Positions 40,948-47,775 of a stretch of 64,000 nucleotides of DNA are shown here, in pieces. Each line of letters begins with the position of its first letter. Within the stretch, counting starts at the first letter, position 1. The position numbers were made by a program, and so were the translations under genes. The notes under the pieces were generated by a model. That model did no database searches. It was not told the DNA's origin and was given only the letters and a program-made list of their open reading frames with translations. The DNA is from Streptomyces sp. MP131-18 (lineage in GTDB: Bacteria > Actinomycetota > Actinomycetes > Streptomycetales > Streptomycetaceae), in the NCBI RefSeq assembly GCF_001984575.1, contig NZ_LZNS01000001.1:6909212-6973211 (forward strand), written 5' to 3'.

Positions 40948-42237
40948 ATGCAGGACCAGCACGCCGTTCCCGGCCACCGCCACGACCACCGCAGACTCGG
41001 CCGCGAACTCGGCATCTTCGGCACCGATCCGCTGATCGGCGCCGGACTGCCCTACTGGCTGCCGGACGGCGCCGTCGTGCGGCACACCCTGGAGGAGTAC
41101 ATCCGCACCGCCGAGCGCCGCGGCGGCTACCGGCACGTGTACTCGCCCGTGCTCGGCAAGCGCGAACTGTACGAGATCTCCGGGCACTGGTCGCACTACA
41201 GCGACGACATGTTCCCGCCGGTCGACCTGGGCGGGGAACAGGTCGTCCTGCGGCCGAGCCTGTGCCCGCACCACGCCGTGATCTTCCGTTCCCGCGGCCG
41301 CAGCTACCGCGAACTCCCGCTGCGCATCGCGGAACTGGGCGCCATGTTCCGTTCCGAGCTGTCCGGCGTGCTCGGTGGGCTGACCCGCGTGCGGTCCATC
41401 CAGCTCAACGACGCGCACATCTTCTGCACCCTCGACCAGGTCACCGAGGAGGCGCGGGCCGCCCTGGAGCTGATCCGCGCCGCCTACCAGGCGCTGGGCA
41501 TCCGCGCCGCGCGCTACCGCCTCTCCCTCGCGGGCGAGGGCGGCAAGTACGTCGCCGACCCCGGCATGTGGCGGCGGGCCGCGGCGCTGCTGACCGACGT
41601 CCTGGAACGGTCCGGGCTGCCCTACGAGGCCGTCGAGGGAGAGGCGGCGTTCTACGGGCCCAAGATCGACGTCCAGGTCACCGACAGCGCGGGCCGGGAG
41701 TCCACCCTGTCCACCGTCCAGATCGACTTCCACCAGCCCGAACGCTTCGACCTCCACTACACCGGCGCGGACGGCGGCCGCCACCGGCCCGTCATGGTGC
41801 ACCGCAGCATCATCGGCAGCGTCGAACGGGCCGTCGCCCACCTGATCGAGCAGCACGGCGGGGCGTTCCCGGCCTGGCTCGCGCCCACCCAGCTGGTCGT
41901 CCTGCCGGTGTCCGACGCGGAAGTGCCGCACGCCGCCGCGCTGGTCCAGCGGTGCGCCGAACACGGGCTGCGGGCCGAGGTCGAGGGCCCGGAGCGCGGC
42001 AGCCTCGGCGCCCGCGTCCGGCAGGCCAGGCTCGTGCCCTACCAGGCGGTCATCGGCGCCAGGGAGGCCGCGGCCGGTCAGGTGGCGCTGCGGCTGCGCG
42101 ACGGGCGCCGCCCCGGCCCGCAGCCCGCCGAGGCCGCGCTGTCCCGCATCGCGGCACTCGTCGGCGCGCACCGCACCGTGCTGTGGGAGGAGGAGGGGGA
42201 CGGTGCGGGGAACGGGGGCGGTGGCGGGGGCGTCTGA
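40948..42237 (+). CDS. thrS: Short threonyl-tRNA synthetase lacking TGS and editing domains
   Basis: ATG 40948 follows AAGGAG. The 429-residue protein begins directly in the class II catalytic core (LGRELGIFGTDPLIGAGLPY), so the N-terminal TGS and editing domains of full-length ThrRS (about 640 residues) are absent. Zinc ligands are present: Cys106 (RPSLCPHH), His157 (NDAHIFC) and His285 (VMVHRSIIGS). Motif 2 (MFRSELSGVLGGLTRVRSIQ) and the C-terminal anticodon-binding domain (WLAPTQLVVLPVSD) are intact. It ends in a Gly-rich tail. It charges tRNA-Thr, presumably without clearing mischarged Ser, and is controlled by the upstream threonine attenuator. It is probably a second, inducible copy. 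Confidence 0.93.
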   Translation: MQDQHAVPGHRHDHRRLGRELGIFGTDPLIGAGLPYWLPDGAVVRHTLEEYIRTAERRGGYRHVYSPVLGKRELYEISGHWSHYSDDMFPPVDLGGEQVVLRPSLCPHHAVIFRSRGRSYRELPLRIAELGAMFRSELSGVLGGLTRVRSIQLNDAHIFCTLDQVTEEARAALELIRAAYQALGIRAARYRLSLAGEGGKYVADPGMWRRAAALLTDVLERSGLPYEAVEGEAAFYGPKIDVQVTDSAGRESTLSTVQIDFHQPERFDLHYTGADGGRHRPVMVHRSIIGSVERAVAHLIEQHGGAFPAWLAPTQLVVLPVSDAEVPHAAALVQRCAEHGLRAEVEGPERGSLGARVRQARLVPYQAVIGAREAAAGQVALRLRDGRRPGPQPAEAALSRIAALVGAHRTVLWEEEGDGAGNGGGGGGV

Positions 42238-42382
42238 GGCACGGCGCGAACGGCCGTCCCGCGGCCCGCCGCGCCCGGAACTCGCACCGCCGGTGCGGCC
42301 CCGTTCCGTAAGATGCGCGGGCCGCACCGCGGGCCGCGCGACGGGGGAGGGCCCGTGTGGGCCCGCGGTTAAACTGGCGCGT

Positions 42383-43468
42383 GTGACGACGCAGACCGGG
42401 CAGCCTGGCGGCGCCGCGACGGGACGGGCCACGCTCAAGGACGTTGCGCACCGGGCCGGTGTCTCGGTGCCGACGGTCTCCCGGGTCATCGCGGGCAACT
42501 ACCCGGTCGCCTCGGCCACCAGGCGACGGGTGGAAAAGGCGCTGCGCGAGCTGGACTACGTGGCCAACACGCACGCCAGGGCACTGCGCGGCCACGGCGC
42601 GCAGACCGTCGCGTTCGTGCTGAAGGACGTCCGCGGGCCGTCGTTCGCCGAGGTCGCGCACGGTATCGAGGAGGAGGCGTCGCGCCGCGGGCGGTTGTGC
42701 CTGGTGTGCGTCAGCGGGGGCGATCCCGCGCGCGAGCTGGAGGCGGTGCACCTCATGCGGCAGCAGGGCGCCGAGGCCGTCATCCTCATCGGCAGCGTCC
42801 GCGACGACGAGCCGTACCGGCGGCAGATGTCGGCCATCGCCCGTTCCCTGCACCAGTCCGGCTCGCGGCTGGTGCTGTGCGGTCGGCCGGCCCCGGGGGA
42901 GTCCGTGCCCGCCACCGTGGTCGAGTACGACAACGAGGGCGGCGCGCACGCGATCACCAGCCGCCTGCTCGCGGCGGGGCACCGGCGGGTGCTGTTCTTC
43001 GGCGGCGACGCGGAGCTGACCACCAGCGCGGAGCGCCTGGCCGGGTACCGCAGGGCGCTGTCGGACTTCGGCGTTCCCTTCGACGCGGCGCTGGTGGAGA
43101 AGGTGCCCTTCGACCGCGGCGAGGCGTACCTGAGCATGCGGGCCCGGCTGCACCGGGACCGTGATTTCACCGGCGTGTTCGCGCTCACCGACGCCGTGGC
43201 TGCGGGCGCGCTGCGGGCCCTCGCGGAGGCGGGGCTCTCCGTGCCGCGCGACGTGTCACTCGTCGGCTTCGACGACGTGCCTCCTGCCACGGATCTGCGT
43301 CCCCAACTCACCACCGTGCACGTGCCGTACGAGGAGATGGGCCGTACCGCGGTCCGGCTGGCGCTCGACCGCCGCGGGGACGGCGCGGGCGTTCCCGAGC
43401 AGCATGTGCTGCTCGGGACGCACGTCGTCGTCCGCGAGTCCGTCGCCCCGCCGCCGAAGGCGGACTGA
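42383..43468 (+). CDS. LacI-family transcriptional regulator
   Basis: GTG 42383 gives 361 residues starting 20 residues before the helix-turn-helix (ATLKDVAHRAGVSVPTVSRV, hinge YVANTHARAL). The C-terminal sugar-sensor domain contains FGGDAELTTSAERLAGYRRA, GVFALTDAVAAGALRAL and VSLVGFDDVPPATDLRPQL. It is followed at 43454-43508 by a very long palindrome and then by the D-2-hydroxyacid dehydrogenase gene in the same direction. It may control that gene or act elsewhere. Confidence 0.93.
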   Translation: MTTQTGQPGGAATGRATLKDVAHRAGVSVPTVSRVIAGNYPVASATRRRVEKALRELDYVANTHARALRGHGAQTVAFVLKDVRGPSFAEVAHGIEEEASRRGRLCLVCVSGGDPARELEAVHLMRQQGAEAVILIGSVRDDEPYRRQMSAIARSLHQSGSRLVLCGRPAPGESVPATVVEYDNEGGAHAITSRLLAAGHRRVLFFGGDAELTTSAERLAGYRRALSDFGVPFDAALVEKVPFDRGEAYLSMRARLHRDRDFTGVFALTDAVAAGALRALAEAGLSVPRDVSLVGFDDVPPATDLRPQLTTVHVPYEEMGRTAVRLALDRRGDGAGVPEQHVLLGTHVVVRESVAPPPKAD

Positions 43469-43508
43469 GCCCGCGGCCGGCCCGGCCGCGGGCTCAGTCC
43501 GCCTTCGG
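43454..43508. terminator. 55-bp near-perfect palindrome at the end of the LacI gene
   Basis: Positions 43454-43480 and 43482-43508 are exact reverse complements (27 bp each) around a single C at 43481. The left arm contains the last codons and stop of the LacI gene. As RNA it would fold into an exceptionally long stem and probably terminates transcription. It could also be processed by RNase III. Confidence 0.88.
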
Positions 43509-43514
43509 GGGGAA

Positions 43515-43544
43515 TTGACCGCGCGGTTCGCCGCCTCCTAGATT
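43515..43544 (+). promoter_or_regulatory. Promoter of the D-2-hydroxyacid dehydrogenase gene
   Basis: TTGACC (43515-43520) and TAGATT (43539-43544) are separated by 18 bp, a good match to vegetative promoters, 38 bp upstream of the ATG at 43582. The small inverted repeat AGAA-CGAT-TTCT just downstream may be a weak operator. Confidence 0.65.
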
Positions 43545-43581
43545 AGAGAACGATTTCTACCGCCCGGGAGGGACCTTCCTC

Positions 43582-44589
43582 ATGTCCGCACGTCCCTCTG
43601 CGCTGTTCGTCCTGGACGCACAGCACCTGCCGATGCTCTTCCCGCCCGCGGTGCTGTCCCGGCTGACGACTGTGGCCGATATCGACCCGGGGCTGGTCGC
43701 GGCCGACTTCCACGACCCGCGGATCGGGCCCCTGCTGCCGTCGCTCGACGTGCTGATCACCGGCTGGGGCTGCCCGCAGGTGCCCTCCGAGGTGCTGGCC
43801 GCCGCCCCCAGGCTGCGGGCCGTGCTCCACACCGGCGGTTCGGTCCGCCACCTGCTCCCGACGCGCGGGTGGCAGCGCGGCCTCGTCGTCTCCTCTGCCG
43901 CCGCGGCCAACGCCCTGCCCGTCGCCGAGTACACGCTGGCGATGATCCTGCTGGCCGGGAAGGACGCGCTCGGGCTCGCCGACCGCCTCCGTGCCGAACG
44001 CCGCTTCACGCTCGGGAAGATTCACCCCGGCATCGGCAACCTCGGCCGCCGCGTCGGCATCATCGGCGCCTCCCGCATCGGCCGCCGCGTGATCGAGCTG
44101 CTGCGGCCCTTCGACTTCGACGTCAGCCTCTACGATCCCTACGTGGACGACGCGGCGGCCGACCGGCTCGGTGTGCGGTCCGCCGGCCTCGCCGAGCTGC
44201 TCGCCGACAGCGACATCGTCAGCGTGCACGCCCCGGCGAACGACGGGACCCGGCACCTGATCGACCGTTCCGGCCTGGCCCTCATGCGCGACGGCGCCGT
44301 CCTGATCAACACCTCCCGCGGGTCGCTGGTCGACACCGGGGCGCTGACCGCGGAGCTGGCCGCCGGGCGGCTGCGCGCCGTCCTCGACGTCACGGAGCCG
44401 GAGCCGCTGCCCGCCGACTCCCCGCTGTACGGCCTGCCCAACGTGCTGCTCACCCCGCACATCGCCGGCTCGCACGGCAACGAGCTGCGGCGCCTCGGGC
44501 TCACCGTCGTCGAGGAGCTGGAACGCCTGCTGGCCGGCGTGCCCCTCCTGCACCGCGTGACCCCCGAGCAGCTCGACCGGGCCGCCTGA
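43582..44589 (+). CDS. D-2-hydroxyacid dehydrogenase
   Basis: The 335-residue NAD-dependent enzyme has the Rossmann motif VGIIGASRIGRRVIELL at about residues 153-170 and the D-isomer-specific signatures HAPANDGTRHLIDRSGLALM, VLINTSRGSLVDTGAL, the catalytic Arg in that segment, the Glu in DVTEPEPLP, and His in TPHIAGSHG. It would reduce a 2-keto acid or oxidise a D-2-hydroxy acid. Its stop codon TGA directly abuts the stop of the convergent GNAT-Nudix gene (TGATCA). The LacI gene upstream may regulate it. Confidence 0.92.
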   Translation: MSARPSALFVLDAQHLPMLFPPAVLSRLTTVADIDPGLVAADFHDPRIGPLLPSLDVLITGWGCPQVPSEVLAAAPRLRAVLHTGGSVRHLLPTRGWQRGLVVSSAAAANALPVAEYTLAMILLAGKDALGLADRLRAERRFTLGKIHPGIGNLGRRVGIIGASRIGRRVIELLRPFDFDVSLYDPYVDDAAADRLGVRSAGLAELLADSDIVSVHAPANDGTRHLIDRSGLALMRDGAVLINTSRGSLVDTGALTAELAAGRLRAVLDVTEPEPLPADSPLYGLPNVLLTPHIAGSHGNELRRLGLTVVEELERLLAGVPLLHRVTPEQLDRAA

Positions 44590-45582
44590 TCAGGCGTCCA
44601 CCAGCACCGGCCGCGCGGGCGGTCCTTCGGCGAGCAGCCGGGCCAGCAGCCCGGGCAGCCCGGCCGGGCGCAGCACGTCCGCCGTGGCCGCCAGCTCCTG
44701 CTGCGGCCACCAGCGGTGGCCCGTGACGCGCGCCCGTTCCAGCTCGTCGAAGCCGGACGTGTCGATCTCGCAGACCGGCACCCGCGCCAGGAAGTAGCGC
44801 TGTCGCAGCTCGTGCGCGACGCCGCCCCACCGCGCGATCACCGGCCGGCCTCGCCACACCTCGCCGCTCAGCCGCACCCCGGTCAGGCCGGTCTCCTCGC
44901 GCAGTTCGCGCAGGGCCGCCTGCTCGTGGCTCTCGCCGGGTTCGAGGCCGCCGCCGGCCGAGTACCAATAGGTCGTCCCGTCCCTGCGCCCGGAGAACAG
45001 CAGCAGCCGCCCCTCGTCGTCCACCAGCAGAACGCGCGCCGCCGGCCGCGGCACGGGCACCGGCCCGGGCGGCGGGCCGAACGCCCGCTGGAACAGCCGG
45101 TACCCCCGCGCCTCCCCGGCCGCGGCGAAGCCGAGCCGCCCCAGCACCGCCGCGCCGCGCCGGTTGGCGCCGGTCACCGCCGCGTACACGTCGCGCGCGC
45201 CGCGCACGTCCCCGGCGTGTGCGACGGCCGCGCGCGCCGCGGCCGTCGCGAGACCGCGCCCGGTGTGCCGTTCGTCCAGCCAGTACGCGATCCGGTAGCG
45301 CGAGGCGGCCGTCGCGATCAGGTCCACCCGCCCGACCAGGCTTCCGCCCAGTCGCAGGCCGAACCGCACGGAGCCGTCCGACGGCACCTCCGCCAGCTGC
45401 TGCCCGATCCACCCCGGATCGGACGACCGTTCGTCGTCCCAGTCCGCGTACCGCCCCAGGTGCTCCCGGTTCGCCGCCAGCAGACTCACGTACTCCCCGG
45501 CGTCCGCGGCCAGCAACTCCCGCAGCACGAGACCGGGTTCGGACGTCGGTATGCAGGTCCCACCATCCCGCCGATGCGTCAT
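44590..45582 (-). CDS. GNAT-Nudix fusion protein
   Basis: The 330-residue protein has an N-terminal RimJ-like GNAT domain (residues about 15-165: GLVLRELLAADAGEYVSLL, AYWLDERHTGRGLATAAARA, GFAAAGEARGYRLF) and a C-terminal Nudix domain (about 175-310) with the Nudix box GGLEPGESHEQAALRELREE. GNAT domains acetylate amines; Nudix domains hydrolyse nucleoside-diphosphate compounds. The fusion suggests the two activities act on related metabolites or in one pathway. The start at ATG 45582 has only a weak ribosome binding site. Confidence 0.9.
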   Translation of the reverse strand: MTHRRDGGTCIPTSEPGLVLRELLAADAGEYVSLLAANREHLGRYADWDDERSSDPGWIGQQLAEVPSDGSVRFGLRLGGSLVGRVDLIATAASRYRIAYWLDERHTGRGLATAAARAAVAHAGDVRGARDVYAAVTGANRRGAAVLGRLGFAAAGEARGYRLFQRAFGPPPGPVPVPRPAARVLLVDDEGRLLLFSGRRDGTTYWYSAGGGLEPGESHEQAALRELREETGLTGVRLSGEVWRGRPVIARWGGVAHELRQRYFLARVPVCEIDTSGFDELERARVTGHRWWPQQELAATADVLRPAGLPGLLARLLAEGPPARPVLVDA

Positions 45583-45781
45583 ACCGGCGTACCTTAACCG
45601 GGCCCGTGACGTGCGGGAACGCGGGGGCACACCCCGCGCCGCCGCCGGGGCGTGGCGCCACGCGGCACCGCGTGGCAATGCGCTGCAACCTTTCTGCAAG
45701 GCTTCCGTCCACCCGCGCGGGAATGCGCCGTACTGGCGGCCGAGAGGCACCATGCCGTCGGCGGGTGCGCGGCCGTGCAAC

Positions 45782-45806
45782 CGCCCCGATCAGGGGGATC
45801 GGGGCG
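45782..45806 (+). promoter_or_regulatory. Leader hairpin just upstream of the glycerophosphotransferase-like gene
   Basis: CGCCCCGATC and GATCGGGGCG form a perfect 10-bp stem with a 5-nt loop, ending 17 nt before the ATG at 45824 and close to the AAGGGGGA ribosome binding site. It could regulate translation or act as an attenuator. Two direct CTGCAA copies 11 bp apart (45683-45699) lie upstream. Confidence 0.65.
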
Positions 45807-45823
45807 ATCCTAAGGGGGATGTC

Positions 45824-47077
45824 ATGTCATCCGTGATCGGCCTCGACGGGCCGATACCTCACACTCACGAGCAGTGGCTGACCGTTCGTGGCTGCAAGAG
45901 GGTGCTCGTTGTCGCTCAGACACTCACCTTCGCTCAGCGTCTGCTCGACATCTTTCCGCTGCTCGAGTCCGACATGCGGATCGAGGTCCACTTCACCGTG
46001 GCCCCGCACGCGTTCAGCGAAGGAGTGGCGCGGTTCCTGCACCGCCTCGGCAGCCCGGTGCTGCCGTGGCGGGAGGCGACCGCGACCGAGTTCGACCTCG
46101 CGCTCGCCGCCGGCTGGGAGGGTATCGACGCGGTGCGCGCGCCGCTCGTTCTGCTCTCTCACGGCGCCGGGCACATCAAGCTTCAGAAGTCATGGGCCGG
46201 AGGCACCGTGCGGGAGCGGCCGCCCGGCATGCTCAGCCGGGACAACCTCATGCGCGGCGACCGGCTCCTCACCGCCGCGCTCGCCCTGGCCCACCGCGAC
46301 GAACTGACCACGCTGGCCCGGGACTGCCCCGAGGCACTGCCGGTCGCCACGGTGGTCGGCGACCCGGCGTACGACCGGCTCCTGGACGGCATCGGGCACC
46401 GCGACCGGTACCGCGGGGCACTGGGCCTGAACGACGGCCGCAAGCTGGTGGTGGTGGCGAGCACCTGGGGCGCTTCGGCGTCCTTCCAGGCGTTCGACGC
46501 GCTCCTGCCCCGGCTGCTCAGCGAACTGCCGCAGGACACGTTCCGCACGGCCGTGCTGCCCCACCCCAACATCTGGGCCGCACACGGCTGGTACCAGATC
46601 CGGGCCTGGCTGGCCGCATACCGGCGCCGCGGCATCGCCATCATCCCGCCGGAGGTCGACTGGCGGGCGGTCCTGCCCGCGGCCGACTGGGTCATCGGGG
46701 ACCACGGATCGCTGACCTCCTACGCGACCCTCATCCCGGTCCCCATCCTGCTGGCCCGCTTCCCGCACGCCGAGGTGCACCATGCCTCACCCGCGGCGGC
46801 CCTGGCCGCCACCGCGCCCGTGCTGTCGCCCGGGTCCCCGCTCGAAGAACAACTCGACTACGCGAGAAGGGAGTACCGGCGGTCCGCGTACGCGCGCATC
46901 GCCGAACGCATCTCGTCCGAGCCCGGGCGCTTCCACCGCAACATGCGGTCGCTGATGTACCGGATGCTGGGGATCGGGGAGCCCGCCTGCCCGCCGCTGC
47001 TGCCCCCGCTCCCCGCGCCGCCGCCGCTGGACACCTGGACCCACGGGGCCGGGGACGACGCGGAGGTGGCGGCATGA
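45824..47077 (+). CDS. CDP-glycerol glycerophosphotransferase-like protein
   Basis: The 417-residue protein resembles the two-lobed TagF/SPS-like glycosyltransferase-fold proteins common in Streptomyces: LVLLSHGAGHIKLQKSW with the catalytic-type HG.G segment, VVGDPAYDRLL, VVVASTWGASASFQAF, VLPHPNIWAAHG, and VIGDHGSLTSYATL, where the conserved His/Ser pocket binds a phosphate. True TagF transfers glycerol phosphate to wall polymers. These actinomycete homologues are often misnamed as translation initiation factor 2. The gene is translationally coupled (ATGA) to the next gene. The predicted role is in a secreted or cell-surface polymer, at low certainty. Confidence 0.75.
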   Translation: MSSVIGLDGPIPHTHEQWLTVRGCKRVLVVAQTLTFAQRLLDIFPLLESDMRIEVHFTVAPHAFSEGVARFLHRLGSPVLPWREATATEFDLALAAGWEGIDAVRAPLVLLSHGAGHIKLQKSWAGGTVRERPPGMLSRDNLMRGDRLLTAALALAHRDELTTLARDCPEALPVATVVGDPAYDRLLDGIGHRDRYRGALGLNDGRKLVVVASTWGASASFQAFDALLPRLLSELPQDTFRTAVLPHPNIWAAHGWYQIRAWLAAYRRRGIAIIPPEVDWRAVLPAADWVIGDHGSLTSYATLIPVPILLARFPHAEVHHASPAAALAATAPVLSPGSPLEEQLDYARREYRRSAYARIAERISSEPGRFHRNMRSLMYRMLGIGEPACPPLLPPLPAPPPLDTWTHGAGDDAEVAA

Positions 47078-47688
47078 AACGGTGCCTGTCCGTCGCCGTG
47101 GCCCGGGCGGGCGAAGGACCGCCGCCGGCCGGGGCGGGGGCGCGTCCCGGAATGACGGTGGAGCTGACCCGTTCGTCGGAGCGGCTGCACTTATGGGCGC
47201 GGCACTGGTCCCCGCCCTTCACCTCGCCCCCGGACTGCGGTCACGGCGTGGGAGCGGCCGACGTTCACCTGAGCGCGGCCCTCGATCCGCGGTACGGCTC
47301 CCGCTGGTACGAGACCGCCGACGTGCTGCGCGTCGACCGCAGCCAGCCCGTCGGCCGCGCCGCCGAGGCGGTCGGCCGGGCGCTGTCCCGGTATCCGGGT
47401 TGCCTGGTCGCGGTCGCGCGGGAGGACACCGGCGGCTGCGTCGTCGGCGCCCGGGACGGAACGCGCCTGCGGGCCGTACCGGACGGCGCGCACCGCCCGG
47501 CCCTGACGGCGGCCGACTGCTGTGCCGTGGCCTCCCTGCTGCACTGCCAGTTGGTACTGGGCCGCCCCTGGTCCACGCTCGGCCCCGTCGCCCTGACCCG
47601 GAACGGCCTGCTGGTGGCGGGCGGCGCGCTACGCGTGCTGCTGCTGCCGCTGAACGGCCCGGCGGCGGGCGGTGACACGGTGGCCTGA
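47074..47688 (+). CDS. Hypothetical protein coupled to the glycerophosphotransferase-like gene
   Basis: The ATG overlaps the preceding stop (ATGA). The 204-residue product has no recognised domain. Visible features are a Gly/Pro/Ala-rich start, VELTRSSERLHLWARHWSPP, several cysteines (residues near 54, 109, 121, 148-149 and 157) and a hydrophobic C-terminus without clear spans. Its tight coupling implies it acts with the upstream enzyme. Confidence 0.7.
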   Translation: MKRCLSVAVARAGEGPPPAGAGARPGMTVELTRSSERLHLWARHWSPPFTSPPDCGHGVGAADVHLSAALDPRYGSRWYETADVLRVDRSQPVGRAAEAVGRALSRYPGCLVAVAREDTGGCVVGARDGTRLRAVPDGAHRPALTAADCCAVASLLHCQLVLGRPWSTLGPVALTRNGLLVAGGALRVLLLPLNGPAAGGDTVA

Positions 47689-47775
47689 GGGCGGCGGGCC
47701 CCGTCCCGGAGCCCCTCCGGGGCGGGGCCCGTCTGCCGGACGCCCTTTGCAGGCGGCCCCTTGTGCAGCCGGAGG

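Noticed and set aside
43547..43558. AGAACGATTTCT as a LacI operator for the dehydrogenase gene
   Set aside because: Only a 4-bp inverted repeat; too weak to claim beyond a remark on the promoter entry.
45683..45699. Two CTGCAA direct repeats 11 bp apart as a SARP binding site
   Set aside because: The spacing fits a SARP heptad repeat but the sequence is short and the number of copies low; chance cannot be excluded.
45824..47077. Translation initiation factor 2, a name often given to such homologues
   Set aside because: No GTPase motifs are present; the sequence has a glycosyl/glycerophosphotransferase-like two-lobed layout.
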